This document shows positions 8,218-16,063 of a stretch of DNA of 64,000 nt, piece after piece; within the stretch, counting starts at the first letter, position 1, and every line of letters starts with the position of its first letter. The stretch covers positions 62,001 through 126,000 of the forward strand of contig JBBDKV010000013.1 of NCBI GenBank assembly GCA_040879165.1, written 5' to 3'. The notes beneath the pieces are model-generated. The model saw nothing but the letters and a program-made list of their open reading frames with translations, did no database searches and was not told where the DNA came from. The position numbers were made by a program, and so were the translations under genes. The DNA comes from JBBDKV01 sp040879165. GTDB taxonomy: Bacteria; Patescibacteriota; Microgenomatia; UBA1400; PJMF01.

Positions 8218-8544
8218 TTATGGATTGTTGTGAATATATTCTGCAGGATTGATGTGCCCGGGTAAATTCACTTCTCGACCACTGCTCGTTTTTACCCTCC
8301 AACCATCTTCTTTGTTTCCACAATATTCCTCTGGACTTAGGTCAATTCCTTCACAGGAAGTTGCACGCTCTTCAGGAAGCGGTGAATGCTCAAACTCAGG
8401 CTGAGGTGTGGTAGTGGGAAATTCTGAGACAGTATTATCATAATTCTGAGTCGGCGATGCTTTACAACCCGCAAGATAAAATGCAGCGACAGCACCAACT
8501 GACATTGTTAAAAAATCTCTTCGGGAAATCTCATTGTTTCGCAT
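8218..8544 (-). CDS. Small Tat-exported lipoprotein, function unknown
   Basis: The 108-residue protein begins with a twin-arginine signal, SRRDFLTMS (residues 7-15), then a hydrophobic stretch and a lipobox LAGC with the lipidated Cys at residue 27. The mature part is Thr/Pro/Glu-rich, has two cysteines (CEGIDLSPEEYC) and ends in a GWRVKTSSGREVNLPGH segment. The signal implies folded export and membrane anchoring. No Tat translocase gene is in the window. It lies between rpsO and the HhH-like gene. Confidence 0.65.
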   Translation of the reverse strand: MRNNEISRRDFLTMSVGAVAAFYLAGCKASPTQNYDNTVSEFPTTTPQPEFEHSPLPEERATSCEGIDLSPEEYCGNKEDGWRVKTSSGREVNLPGHINPAEYIHNNP

Positions 8545-8576
8545 ACTACTTTCTTAAAAAATTGTTTATTACAGAG

Positions 8577-8846
8577 CTACTTACTCAACTCCAACCGCTC
8601 AATCAACTTGCGGTAGCGCTCTTCACTACGCTCAAGCAAAAAGTTCAACAGACGACGACGCTTGGCGACTTGCTTGAGAAGTCCTCGGCGTGAGTGATCA
8701 TCTTTTTTGTGTTGACGAAGGTGATCAGTCAATTGCTGTACAGAGGCAGTGAGCAAAGCCACCTGAACTTCTGGAGAACCTGTGTCCCCTTCAAACAATT
8801 GATACTCTTTAATGATTTGGCCTTTTTGATCTGTGGATAATGCCAT
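8577..8846 (-). CDS. rpsO: 30S ribosomal protein S15
   Basis: At 89 residues this is the full family length, with the S15 core (FEGDTGSPEVQVALLT, then DHLRQHKKDDHSRRGL and KRRRLLNFLL) that binds the 16S rRNA central domain. The start ATG at 8846 follows an AAGGA-type site. It sits downstream of infB and upstream of pnp as in many bacteria. It has its own promoter and a leader hairpin, so it can be expressed apart from infB. Confidence 0.97.
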   Translation of the reverse strand: MALSTDQKGQIIKEYQLFEGDTGSPEVQVALLTASVQQLTDHLRQHKKDDHSRRGLLKQVAKRRRLLNFLLERSEERYRKLIERLELSK

Positions 8847-8879
8847 GGTATCCTTTCTTTCCCGAATGGGAGAAATGCC

Positions 8880-8912
8880 GGTCAGAGATCAGTGGCCACA
8901 CCGATCAAGACC
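8880..8912 (-). promoter_or_regulatory. rpsO leader hairpin, candidate S15 autoregulatory site
   Basis: In the rpsO 5' leader (minus strand) GATCGGTG and CACTGATC pair around a TGGC loop (one G-U pair), and an outer GGTC/GACC extends the stem across a small internal loop. S15 represses its own mRNA by binding a leader structure in several bacteria; that this is such a site is inference. Confidence 0.45.
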
Positions 8913-8935
8913 GTAACCTTGTTACAAGAGGTCAT

Positions 8936-8944
8936 ATTATATCA
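8936..8944 (-). promoter_or_regulatory. rpsO promoter, extended -10 (TGATATAAT)
   Basis: A perfect TATAAT with an upstream TG (TGATATAAT on the minus strand) lies about 90 bases before the rpsO ATG, between infB and rpsO. No good -35 is seen, as expected for an extended -10 promoter. Initiation about 7 bases downstream would place the 8880-8912 hairpin in the leader. Confidence 0.6.
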
Positions 8945-9003
8945 CAAGAAATGAAAATTATGCGATCTGCTATCAAATATCAAGAGGCTGCCAGTGCAAA
9001 AAT

Positions 9004-10494
9004 CTACTCATCCGCAATGGTGTACGCCACAATCATATCGCCCTCTTGAAAGTCAAGTTTGCGATTTTTAAATGTTAGACCCGCTTCGTTTTTAGCCTTG
9101 ACTGAAGAAATTTCCTCTTTGCCATGCATCATGCCTTTGATCACTGGATTGGCGACAATCTCGTCGGCGCGCTTGAGGTGTAGTCGATCACTGCGCTTAA
9201 TTTCACCAGTTTTAACACGTACGCCGGCAATTTTTTCGCCTTTCATTTCAAAAATCTGCAAAATTTCTGCTTGTCCCGTTATGACCTCATCAATAGTGCT
9301 ATCCATAAACTTCAGCATTTGTTTCTGAAGGTCTTCAATGAGCTCGTAAATGATCTGATAACTCTTGATACGCACACCGCGATCTTTGGCTTGTTGTTTA
9401 ATTTGCTTGGGAACTTTGATCTGGAAAGCAATAATTAATGCCTCACTGGCATCTGCTAGATCAAGATCACTGTCAGTGACTTGACCCACACCAGCCTCTA
9501 TCAACTCAACACTATCTGTATCTAAAGTTTGCACAATGGCCTCGAGTGAGCCACGAACGTCCGCGCGAATAATCAACTTCAATTTTGGTTTTGGCTCATC
9601 AAGCAATTGAGATAAATCAAGATCTGCGAATGGGTCTTCGCCAGCTTCTGCAACTGCATCGCTCACTAGTACCGTTTCAGCCTCATTTACTTCTGGTTCT
9701 GAATACTCGGCATCACTATCATAGACAATCTCACCAACATCTGGAACATCCTTAAACCCAATTACCTCTGCGGGTGAACCAGGACCTACGAATCCAAGTG
9801 CTTCGCCAGTGTCATCACTGAGCAAACGCACACGACCCATCACTGAGTCAGTCATGATATTTTGTCGAGTTTGGAGCGTGCCTTGTTTGACAATAACTGT
9901 GGCAACGGGGCCGCGGCGCTGATCTTTGGCGGACTCTACGACTACTGCCTCAAGAGGGGCGTCTGGGTCTGCTTGGTAATTATGAAGATCGGCAAGAAGC
10001 GCCAGCGTTTCGAGTAGCGTATCCACACCGTTGCCCGTTTGCGCAGAAATTTCCACCGTGTCAATGTCTCCCCCAAATCCCTGCACCAGCAAGTCATGCT
10101 GAGCAAGCTCGGCTTTGACCACGTCAGGGTAGACATTAGGCAGATCCATTTTGTTGATCGCCACCACTACCTGCACATTTGCAGACTTGATGTGGCGAAT
10201 TGACTCGATAGTTTGTGGCTTCACACTATCATCTGCTGCTACCACGAGTATCACGATGTCAGTCAACTCCGCTCCACGTTGACGCATTTTGTTAAAGGCC
10301 GCGTGACCAGGGGTATCAATAAAAGTGAGTGGCTTGCCCTGAAATTCAATTTGATACGCGCCAACATGCTGTGTAATGCCCCCAGCTTCACGAGCTGCCA
10401 CACGAGATTTGCGAATGTAATCCAGGAGTGTGGTCTTACCATGGTCAACGTGACCCATGATAGTGATTACTGGTGGTCGGGTGACTAAAGACAT
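9004..10494 (-). CDS. infB: Translation initiation factor IF-2, short form
   Basis: At 496 residues it starts almost directly at the G domain: GHVDHGKT (G1), AGGITQHVGA (G2), DTPGH (G3), NKMD (G4) and SAQTG (G5), followed by domains II, III and the fMet-tRNA-binding C domain. The long N-terminal domains of most bacterial IF-2 proteins are absent. IF-2 delivers initiator tRNA to the 30S subunit. It follows nusA by 12 bases, so the two are surely one transcript. Confidence 0.96.
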   Translation of the reverse strand: MSLVTRPPVITIMGHVDHGKTTLLDYIRKSRVAAREAGGITQHVGAYQIEFQGKPLTFIDTPGHAAFNKMRQRGAELTDIVILVVAADDSVKPQTIESIRHIKSANVQVVVAINKMDLPNVYPDVVKAELAQHDLLVQGFGGDIDTVEISAQTGNGVDTLLETLALLADLHNYQADPDAPLEAVVVESAKDQRRGPVATVIVKQGTLQTRQNIMTDSVMGRVRLLSDDTGEALGFVGPGSPAEVIGFKDVPDVGEIVYDSDAEYSEPEVNEAETVLVSDAVAEAGEDPFADLDLSQLLDEPKPKLKLIIRADVRGSLEAIVQTLDTDSVELIEAGVGQVTDSDLDLADASEALIIAFQIKVPKQIKQQAKDRGVRIKSYQIIYELIEDLQKQMLKFMDSTIDEVITGQAEILQIFEMKGEKIAGVRVKTGEIKRSDRLHLKRADEIVANPVIKGMMHGKEEISSVKAKNEAGLTFKNRKLDFQEGDMIVAYTIADE

Positions 10495-10506
10495 GCGTAC
10501 TATCCT

Positions 10507-11838
10507 TTATTTTTGTTCTTCAGGATCACTGGCTGGCGCTTCGGCAGCATCTACCGTTTCAGCTGATCGAGTATTTGCTGCAGCATATTGCGCATCAAGC
10601 TCAGCTTGCTCAACTTCGTATGCTGCTACTTTTTTCTCAAGTAGCTCCATTTGATCTGACTCAAGTTCAAAATTTTGCCACTTGTCCTTAAAGCGAGTTA
10701 AGTCTGCAAGCGTGGTCAGTTTGTGTTGAATAAGCAGCTCACGAGTTTCGTCAGCCAATCCTTTGAAAGTATCTATTTCATACTCTTCTGTACCAGTTAC
10801 TTGAGATTCAATCTGACCAGCCGCTGATTTAACCGTGATTTTATAGCCTGTAAGCTTGGCTGCTAAACGAACATTCTGACCACCGCGCCCTATTGCCAAC
10901 GACAATTGGTCATCCGGCACAGTGACAACTGCCACATGCTCTGCTTCATTCAATTCAACAGTCAAGTGCTCTGCTGGAGCAAGCGCTGCCTGGAGCAAGA
11001 GATTCATATCGTCTGAATGAGGAATAATGTCTAATTTTTCATTATTTAATTCGCGAATTACCTCCTGAACCCGTACTCCTCGTTGGCCAACACAAGACCC
11101 AACTGGATCAACGCCTTCTTGAGCTGAGCGAACTGCCAGCTTAGTGCGAACACCAGCTTCTCGAGAAATCATGGCAATTTCTACAGCACCTGAAGCAACT
11201 TCTGGTACTTCACGCTCAAATAATTTAGCAACGAGCTGCTTATCAGCGCGGGAAACAATAACTTGCTTACCTTTATGCGTTTCTCGAATTTCTTTAATCA
11301 AGACTGTAACGCGATTATTCATCCGATAAAACTCGCCACGCATCTGCTCTTCTGGTGGCATATATCCTTGACCGCGACCAATGTCGAGGACGACGGTGCG
11401 ACCATCCATACGGAGAATTTGCGCAGTCACAATTTCACCCAATCGCTCGGTATATTCAGAAATAACCTGATCTTTTTCTGATTCGCGAATTTTTTGTAAA
11501 ACAACTTGTTTGGCTGTTTGGGCGGCAATTCGACCAAAACCAGCCGGGGTAACGTCTTCAGATTTTGTCTCATCCCATTCTAAAATTTCTTCAGTTTCTT
11601 CATCAATTTTAGTTGCTGGAGCGCGCAAAATACGAGACTCGCCTGTATCCTCACTGAGGTTAACATAGTAGTATTGAGTTTCCTCAAGTGGACCGTATTG
11701 TTTCCGATATGCAGATACTAAAGCCTGGCGAATAGCTTCGTAAATCGACTCAACTGGAATTTTACGCTCATTAGCTATCTGATTGATTGCTGCAGCAAAC
11801 TCAGTTCGTACAATTTTGCTTTGTGATGCGTCTGACAT
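10507..11838 (-). CDS. nusA: Transcription factor NusA
   Basis: This 443-residue protein has the N-terminal RNA-polymerase-binding domain, an S1 domain, KH1 with DPVGSCVGQRGVRVQ and KH2 with SLAIGRGGQNVRLAAK, then a C-terminal extension with an acidic repeat-like helix. The start ATG at 11838 has AAGGA upstream; the frame remains open to a GTG at 11919 but without homology. NusA modulates pausing, termination and antitermination. It is the first gene of the nusA-infB unit and has a good promoter. Confidence 0.95.
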   Translation of the reverse strand: MSDASQSKIVRTEFAAAINQIANERKIPVESIYEAIRQALVSAYRKQYGPLEETQYYYVNLSEDTGESRILRAPATKIDEETEEILEWDETKSEDVTPAGFGRIAAQTAKQVVLQKIRESEKDQVISEYTERLGEIVTAQILRMDGRTVVLDIGRGQGYMPPEEQMRGEFYRMNNRVTVLIKEIRETHKGKQVIVSRADKQLVAKLFEREVPEVASGAVEIAMISREAGVRTKLAVRSAQEGVDPVGSCVGQRGVRVQEVIRELNNEKLDIIPHSDDMNLLLQAALAPAEHLTVELNEAEHVAVVTVPDDQLSLAIGRGGQNVRLAAKLTGYKITVKSAAGQIESQVTGTEEYEIDTFKGLADETRELLIQHKLTTLADLTRFKDKWQNFELESDQMELLEKKVAAYEVEQAELDAQYAAANTRSAETVDAAEAPASDPEEQK

Positions 11839-11935
11839 ACTTCCTTTATTTTTTTCTTGATTAATGATCAAAATACTGGTTGTGAACAAAAAGAGGCTCC
11901 ATTTTCCCGAGCCCCTCACTTACACAACGAGTATT

Positions 11936-11964
11936 ATTATAATCGAAAACTGCTTGACAAGCAA
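11936..11964 (-). promoter_or_regulatory. nusA promoter
   Basis: On the minus strand TTGCTT and TATAAT are separated by exactly 17 bases, about 100 bases before the nusA ATG. The -10 is perfect and the -35 is weak. Confidence 0.6.
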
Positions 11965-11977
11965 GCCAGAGTTGTCG

Positions 11978-12841
11978 CTACAACTTAACTGCTTGTAGCT
12001 TTTCAACTGCTTTTTGTTGCTCAGTAGTAAGATTTTCAGGAACTTGAATCACCAGTCGTACGTATAAATCACCCTTGCCAGATCCGCGTAAAACAGGAAC
12101 GCCTTCGCCGCGCAAACGTATCAACGTGTGAGAAGGAGTGCCCGGACGAACTTTCAACTTGAGGGAGTTGTCGATGGTTTTAACTTCAGTCACACCACCA
12201 ATGGCTGCCATAGAATAGGGTATTTTGTGATCAATGTAGAGATCATAGCCATCTCTGCGATATTCAGGATGTGTTTTAACATCAATTGAAACATCGAAAT
12301 CATCAAATCGAATACGAGTGCCGTCGTTAGCACCAGCGGGAATTTTTATGCTGTGCTTTTTCCCGTTAATTTCTACTTCTTTGGTGATGCCTTTGATCGC
12401 ATCCATGAAATCAATGGTGAGGGAGTAGCGCGGGCGGCGCGCCGCCTGCGCAAACCCACCTCCAAAAAATTGTTCAAAAATGTCAAAGGGATCATCAAAA
12501 TCCACATCACCAAACGGACTCTGCCCACCACTTCCAGAAGTTCGATAGGTATAGGTGAACGGACCTTGTCGTTGACCACTGAATGGATTGCCACCCATTC
12601 CACTTGCTGCATCAAATGCTGAGTGCCCATACTGATCGTAGGAAGATCGTTTTTGTTTGTCGGATAAAACCTGGTATGCTTCGTTAATCTCCTTAAACTT
12701 AGTTTCAGCTTCAGCTTTATTATCTGGATTTTTGTCTGGGTGCCATTTGAGCGCCGCTTTTCTGTACGCAGATTTAATTTCTGCATCTGAGGCAGATTTC
12801 TTCACTTCTAAAATATCGTAATAATCTCGCTTTGTTGCCAT
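11978..12841 (-). CDS. dnaJ: DnaJ/CbpA-type co-chaperone without zinc finger
   Basis: The 287-residue protein has an N-terminal J domain (YYDILEVKKSASDAEIKSAY, then the HPD motif in KWHPDKN), a G/F-rich linker with FFGGGF, and two C-terminal beta domains (IKIPAGANDGTRIR; GDLYVRLVI). The CxxCxGxG zinc-finger repeats of canonical DnaJ are absent, so it is a type II or CbpA-like J protein. It stimulates DnaK ATPase. It is downstream of dnaK on the same strand but two envelope genes intervene, and it has its own promoter. Confidence 0.9.
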   Translation of the reverse strand: MATKRDYYDILEVKKSASDAEIKSAYRKAALKWHPDKNPDNKAEAETKFKEINEAYQVLSDKQKRSSYDQYGHSAFDAASGMGGNPFSGQRQGPFTYTYRTSGSGGQSPFGDVDFDDPFDIFEQFFGGGFAQAARRPRYSLTIDFMDAIKGITKEVEINGKKHSIKIPAGANDGTRIRFDDFDVSIDVKTHPEYRRDGYDLYIDHKIPYSMAAIGGVTEVKTIDNSLKLKVRPGTPSHTLIRLRGEGVPVLRGSGKGDLYVRLVIQVPENLTTEQQKAVEKLQAVKL

Positions 12842-12850
12842 AGACTTCGC

Positions 12851-12879
12851 ATTGTAGCATCAGAAAAAGTAAAAGTTAA
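12851..12879 (-). promoter_or_regulatory. dnaJ promoter
   Basis: On the minus strand TTAACT, 17 bases, then TACAAT preceded by TGC. The -10 ends 9 bases before the dnaJ ATG, so the leader would be only a couple of bases. No CIRCE-like repeat overlaps it. Confidence 0.55.
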
Positions 12880-12883
12880 GCAG

Positions 12884-15208
12884 TTATTCAAAGAGTCTGC
12901 TAAGTTGGCGTCTATGGAGTATGCAATAGACAAAACAGAAAATTATTCCTGCTACAGAAATGAACGCACTTCTAAAAAACCATGCTGGATAATAATAGAC
13001 TTCCACATATTTTGATCCTGCAGGAAGTTCTATCGCTCTCATCCCTTCAAAATTTTGAACCACTAACTGCTTGCCATATTCATCTCTAGCCCGAACACTT
13101 TCGTCATATCTATCAGCAAGTAGCAACGTTTGATCGCTTATGGTTTCCGCAAATTCTAATACCACTTTGTTGGGATCTTCTCTCATTTGCTTTAAAATCA
13201 ACTCATCATCAGACTGAAATCGAAATCTTGATGCAACATCATTTAGTTCAAGAGTAGCGTACACTTCTGTGTTGTCTACAACAGGAAACTGACTAAGGTC
13301 TTCCCGTACTTCAAACCACTCATCTACCAGATAATATTTGACAGCCCAGTCACTCAAAAGTGAATTTTCTACGTCAATATAATCAATAAAGTTAATCCTA
13401 ACTTCATCAGAATTTTTCCAGATCAAACTATAATCTCTGGGCAACAGTGTGGTGTATCCGTGCACCAAGTGCACTCCATAGACCATATTCCAATTAGGAG
13501 TGTACCCTTGTTGCAATTGTTTCAACACATTGTGTTCTTGTAACTCCACCTCATCAATAAAAGAATCGCTGAATGGATCACGCACAACCAACGCTTCCCA
13601 ATACGTCCCAAAATCAGTGTAGGGCATGTTGGTATTTCTTGTCAAAACTCTTGATCTACCCTCCAGTACATCTACAGGTAGTTGTTGCCGATTGCTTTCA
13701 ATCTGCTTAAAGGTTGGATACACAGAATTTTCAGCGAACAAAAACATCCCCTGAGTACTGAATACCATTTCAACTGAAAGAACCAAGACTAGTATCCAAA
13801 ATTTCTTTTTGTAGTACAGCCAAAGCGATCCGATGAAAAACAGAAGTGACACCGCCAAACTACCACTAATAACTCTTGCTATCACTGCGTCTCTTTCCAA
13901 CGTGTGAAACGCACTCGCTGACAAACGATGTTGAGTTACTTGATTTAAGAAGTTCCAAAGCAAATCAGGATTCTGTACTGCCAAATAATATGTAGCAGTC
14001 AAAACCACACACGAAGCTAGCACAGTAATTACTAAATATTTGTAATATTTTTCAAAAAAGCGCAAATACTCTAAGCTTCGAATACTCCAAAAAATAACAC
14101 TCACGCTCGCTAAAATGAGCAACATACTTGGATACCTACCAATTCTCAGCAGTGGCACGGCTTTTTGAATAAGATCATATCCAGGCAAATACTCTCCAAG
14201 CGAAAAAACAATCGCAACAATGGTGCTTGATGCAAACAACCACATCCACCTATCCCATTTTTTCCAAAATAAAAATGACAAAGCTACACCAGTAATACCA
14301 AGCAGCGTTACCACAAACACAACATTGGGTTGTCCGCTCCAAGCAGGTCCCCACTTCATGCCAGCAACAGCACTGTCAAAAAAGTAAGGAGCCAACGGCT
14401 TTATTAACATGGCAGGGTGCAACGAACCTACTTGAGCTTGTTCTAATGACTGATCCATCCTAGTTGACTGCCATAGCAGTTGAACAAAAGGAATCCAAGC
14501 CACCGCAGAGATTATGAGTGTATAAATAGCAGTTTCCGTCCAGCTACCCATCCAACGTAAAAATTGTTTCTTTTTTTGCAATCTCCAACCTGAAATTAAT
14601 ACTGCATATCCAATTGAAAGCAGTACATGCTGAGGATACCCACCCAAAAACTGCAATAACACTACCATCGCAAACAAAAGACGCGCAGTTCTATGATCTA
14701 AAATGTGCCAGCCCAACCAAGCTATCCAAGGCAACCAAGTCAAAGACTGCAAGGTAGAAAAATTATGCGTACTACCAGCAATTTGAGTCGAAAGCATCCA
14801 AAAAAATGCAGCCAAATATTGTTGCCAAATTTGTTTTAAAAATAATTTTGACAAAAAAAACATACCAACTGCTGTCAACAAGTAATGAACAACAATCAAA
14901 ATATTTAACGCTACTGCAGGAGAAAAAAACATAAATAAAAGAGTGGATGGATACAGAACGGATTGATTAATATCCCCAATCCAAGGTAATCCAGAGAAAA
15001 TATATGGATTCCACAACGGAAGTATTCCCTGCAACAACCACTGTGCTGTAAAAATTTTTCCAGGCACCATTAGTGAAAAATTATCACCAAAAAAAAGTGT
15101 CTGATTAAAGTAAAAAGGCAAAAATCGCACTGAAACTAAGATAAACGCACTGCAAAGTAAAACTATCAATTGATGAGAAGTAATAAATGTATGTAATTTT
15201 TTTATCAT
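12884..15208 (-). CDS. Large YfhO-like multi-pass membrane protein
   Basis: This 774-residue protein has about twelve hydrophobic helices in the first 560 residues, a NQTLFFGDNFSLMVPG loop after the first helix, GLPWIGDINQSVLYP, and a large non-membrane C-terminal part before a final helix. The layout resembles YfhO and GT-C type membrane glycosyltransferases acting on lipid-linked sugars. The ATG at 15208 was chosen because it begins 12 bases after the glycosyltransferase stop; a longer frame overlaps that gene. The pairing with a dolichyl-phosphate-sugar synthase-like GT2 supports a role in glycosylating envelope molecules. Confidence 0.65.
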   Translation of the reverse strand: MIKKLHTFITSHQLIVLLCSAFILVSVRFLPFYFNQTLFFGDNFSLMVPGKIFTAQWLLQGILPLWNPYIFSGLPWIGDINQSVLYPSTLLFMFFSPAVALNILIVVHYLLTAVGMFFLSKLFLKQIWQQYLAAFFWMLSTQIAGSTHNFSTLQSLTWLPWIAWLGWHILDHRTARLLFAMVVLLQFLGGYPQHVLLSIGYAVLISGWRLQKKKQFLRWMGSWTETAIYTLIISAVAWIPFVQLLWQSTRMDQSLEQAQVGSLHPAMLIKPLAPYFFDSAVAGMKWGPAWSGQPNVVFVVTLLGITGVALSFLFWKKWDRWMWLFASSTIVAIVFSLGEYLPGYDLIQKAVPLLRIGRYPSMLLILASVSVIFWSIRSLEYLRFFEKYYKYLVITVLASCVVLTATYYLAVQNPDLLWNFLNQVTQHRLSASAFHTLERDAVIARVISGSLAVSLLFFIGSLWLYYKKKFWILVLVLSVEMVFSTQGMFLFAENSVYPTFKQIESNRQQLPVDVLEGRSRVLTRNTNMPYTDFGTYWEALVVRDPFSDSFIDEVELQEHNVLKQLQQGYTPNWNMVYGVHLVHGYTTLLPRDYSLIWKNSDEVRINFIDYIDVENSLLSDWAVKYYLVDEWFEVREDLSQFPVVDNTEVYATLELNDVASRFRFQSDDELILKQMREDPNKVVLEFAETISDQTLLLADRYDESVRARDEYGKQLVVQNFEGMRAIELPAGSKYVEVYYYPAWFFRSAFISVAGIIFCFVYCILHRRQLSRLFE

Positions 15209-15219
15209 TCGGTGATATT

Positions 15220-15909
15220 TTAATACGGCAACAATCGAATGCCAAAGATAACCCTCAATGCACCAATTCCATCCTTCCAAGTGATTTTCTTACCCTCAGA
15301 AAAATCTCTCCCCACATAACTAATTGGCACTTCATAGATTCGATAACCGCTGCGTAATAATTTACACGTAATTTCTGGTTCAATATCAAATCCTTTAGAC
15401 CGTAAGTTCAGACTGCGCAAAAGTTTTGTGGGCATCACCTTGTAACAAGTCTCCATATCAGAAAGCGTTGTATTATACAAAATATTGACCACAAAGTTCA
15501 AAAAAGCATTGCCCATTCGATGCCAAAAAAGCAAGTTTAAGTGCGGCCCAAGAAAGCGCGAACCATACACAATTTCATTCTTGCCTTTTTTAATGGGCTC
15601 AAGCAGGGCAGAAATATCTTCAGGATCGTACTCAAGATCGGCATCTTGAATCATCACGTAGTCTTTGGTTACTTTCTCAAGTCCAAACCTGATAGCACTA
15701 CCCTTACCGCCATTTTCTTTCCTAAAATATTTTATTTTTTTGTCTTTTACAGTCTGAACTTTTTTTTCCGTTCCATCTGTTGAGCCATCATTTACAACAA
15801 TAATCTCTTGCACAACGCGCTGTGCTAATAACCGCTGCAAGATTTGCTTCACGGTTGCTTCTTCATTAAATACGGGCACTATGACAGATAGCGAAACTTT
15901 TTTGTTCAT
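15220..15909 (-). CDS. GT2 family glycosyltransferase, polyprenyl-phosphate mannosyl/glucosyltransferase-like
   Basis: The 229-residue protein has the GT-A fold: SVIVPVFNEEATVKQIL at the start, EIIVVNDGSTDGT, ENGGKGSAIRFG and the metal-binding IQDADLEYDPED. METCYKVM and SKGFDIEPEIT further on are typical of DPM1-like enzymes that move a sugar from a nucleotide carrier to polyprenyl phosphate. No C-terminal membrane helices are present, as in the soluble DPM1 type. The sugar is not predictable. It is followed 12 bases later by the YfhO-like gene, a probable user of the lipid-linked sugar. Confidence 0.85.
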   Translation of the reverse strand: MNKKVSLSVIVPVFNEEATVKQILQRLLAQRVVQEIIVVNDGSTDGTEKKVQTVKDKKIKYFRKENGGKGSAIRFGLEKVTKDYVMIQDADLEYDPEDISALLEPIKKGKNEIVYGSRFLGPHLNLLFWHRMGNAFLNFVVNILYNTTLSDMETCYKVMPTKLLRSLNLRSKGFDIEPEITCKLLRSGYRIYEVPISYVGRDFSEGKKITWKDGIGALRVIFGIRLLPY

Positions 15910-15984
15910 GCTGACTTTTTACACTGACACAGATCTTATCAGAAAAACCATAGCTTAGAATAGGAAAAAACGTAGCATTAAAAA

Positions 15985-16011
15985 ATCCCCCTCCGTAAAA
16001 CGGAGGGGGAT
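15985..16011 (-). terminator. Rho-independent terminator after dnaK
   Basis: ATCCCCCTCCG and CGGAGGGGGAT form a perfect 11-bp stem with a 5-base loop, followed on the minus strand by a T run. It lies about 50 bases past the dnaK stop and separates the hrcA-grpE-dnaK unit from the glycosyltransferase genes. Confidence 0.92.
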
Positions 16012-16063
16012 GCAAAACTTTTGATTTTACTCAATGGTGAGTGACAACCTCTAAAAGCGCCAC

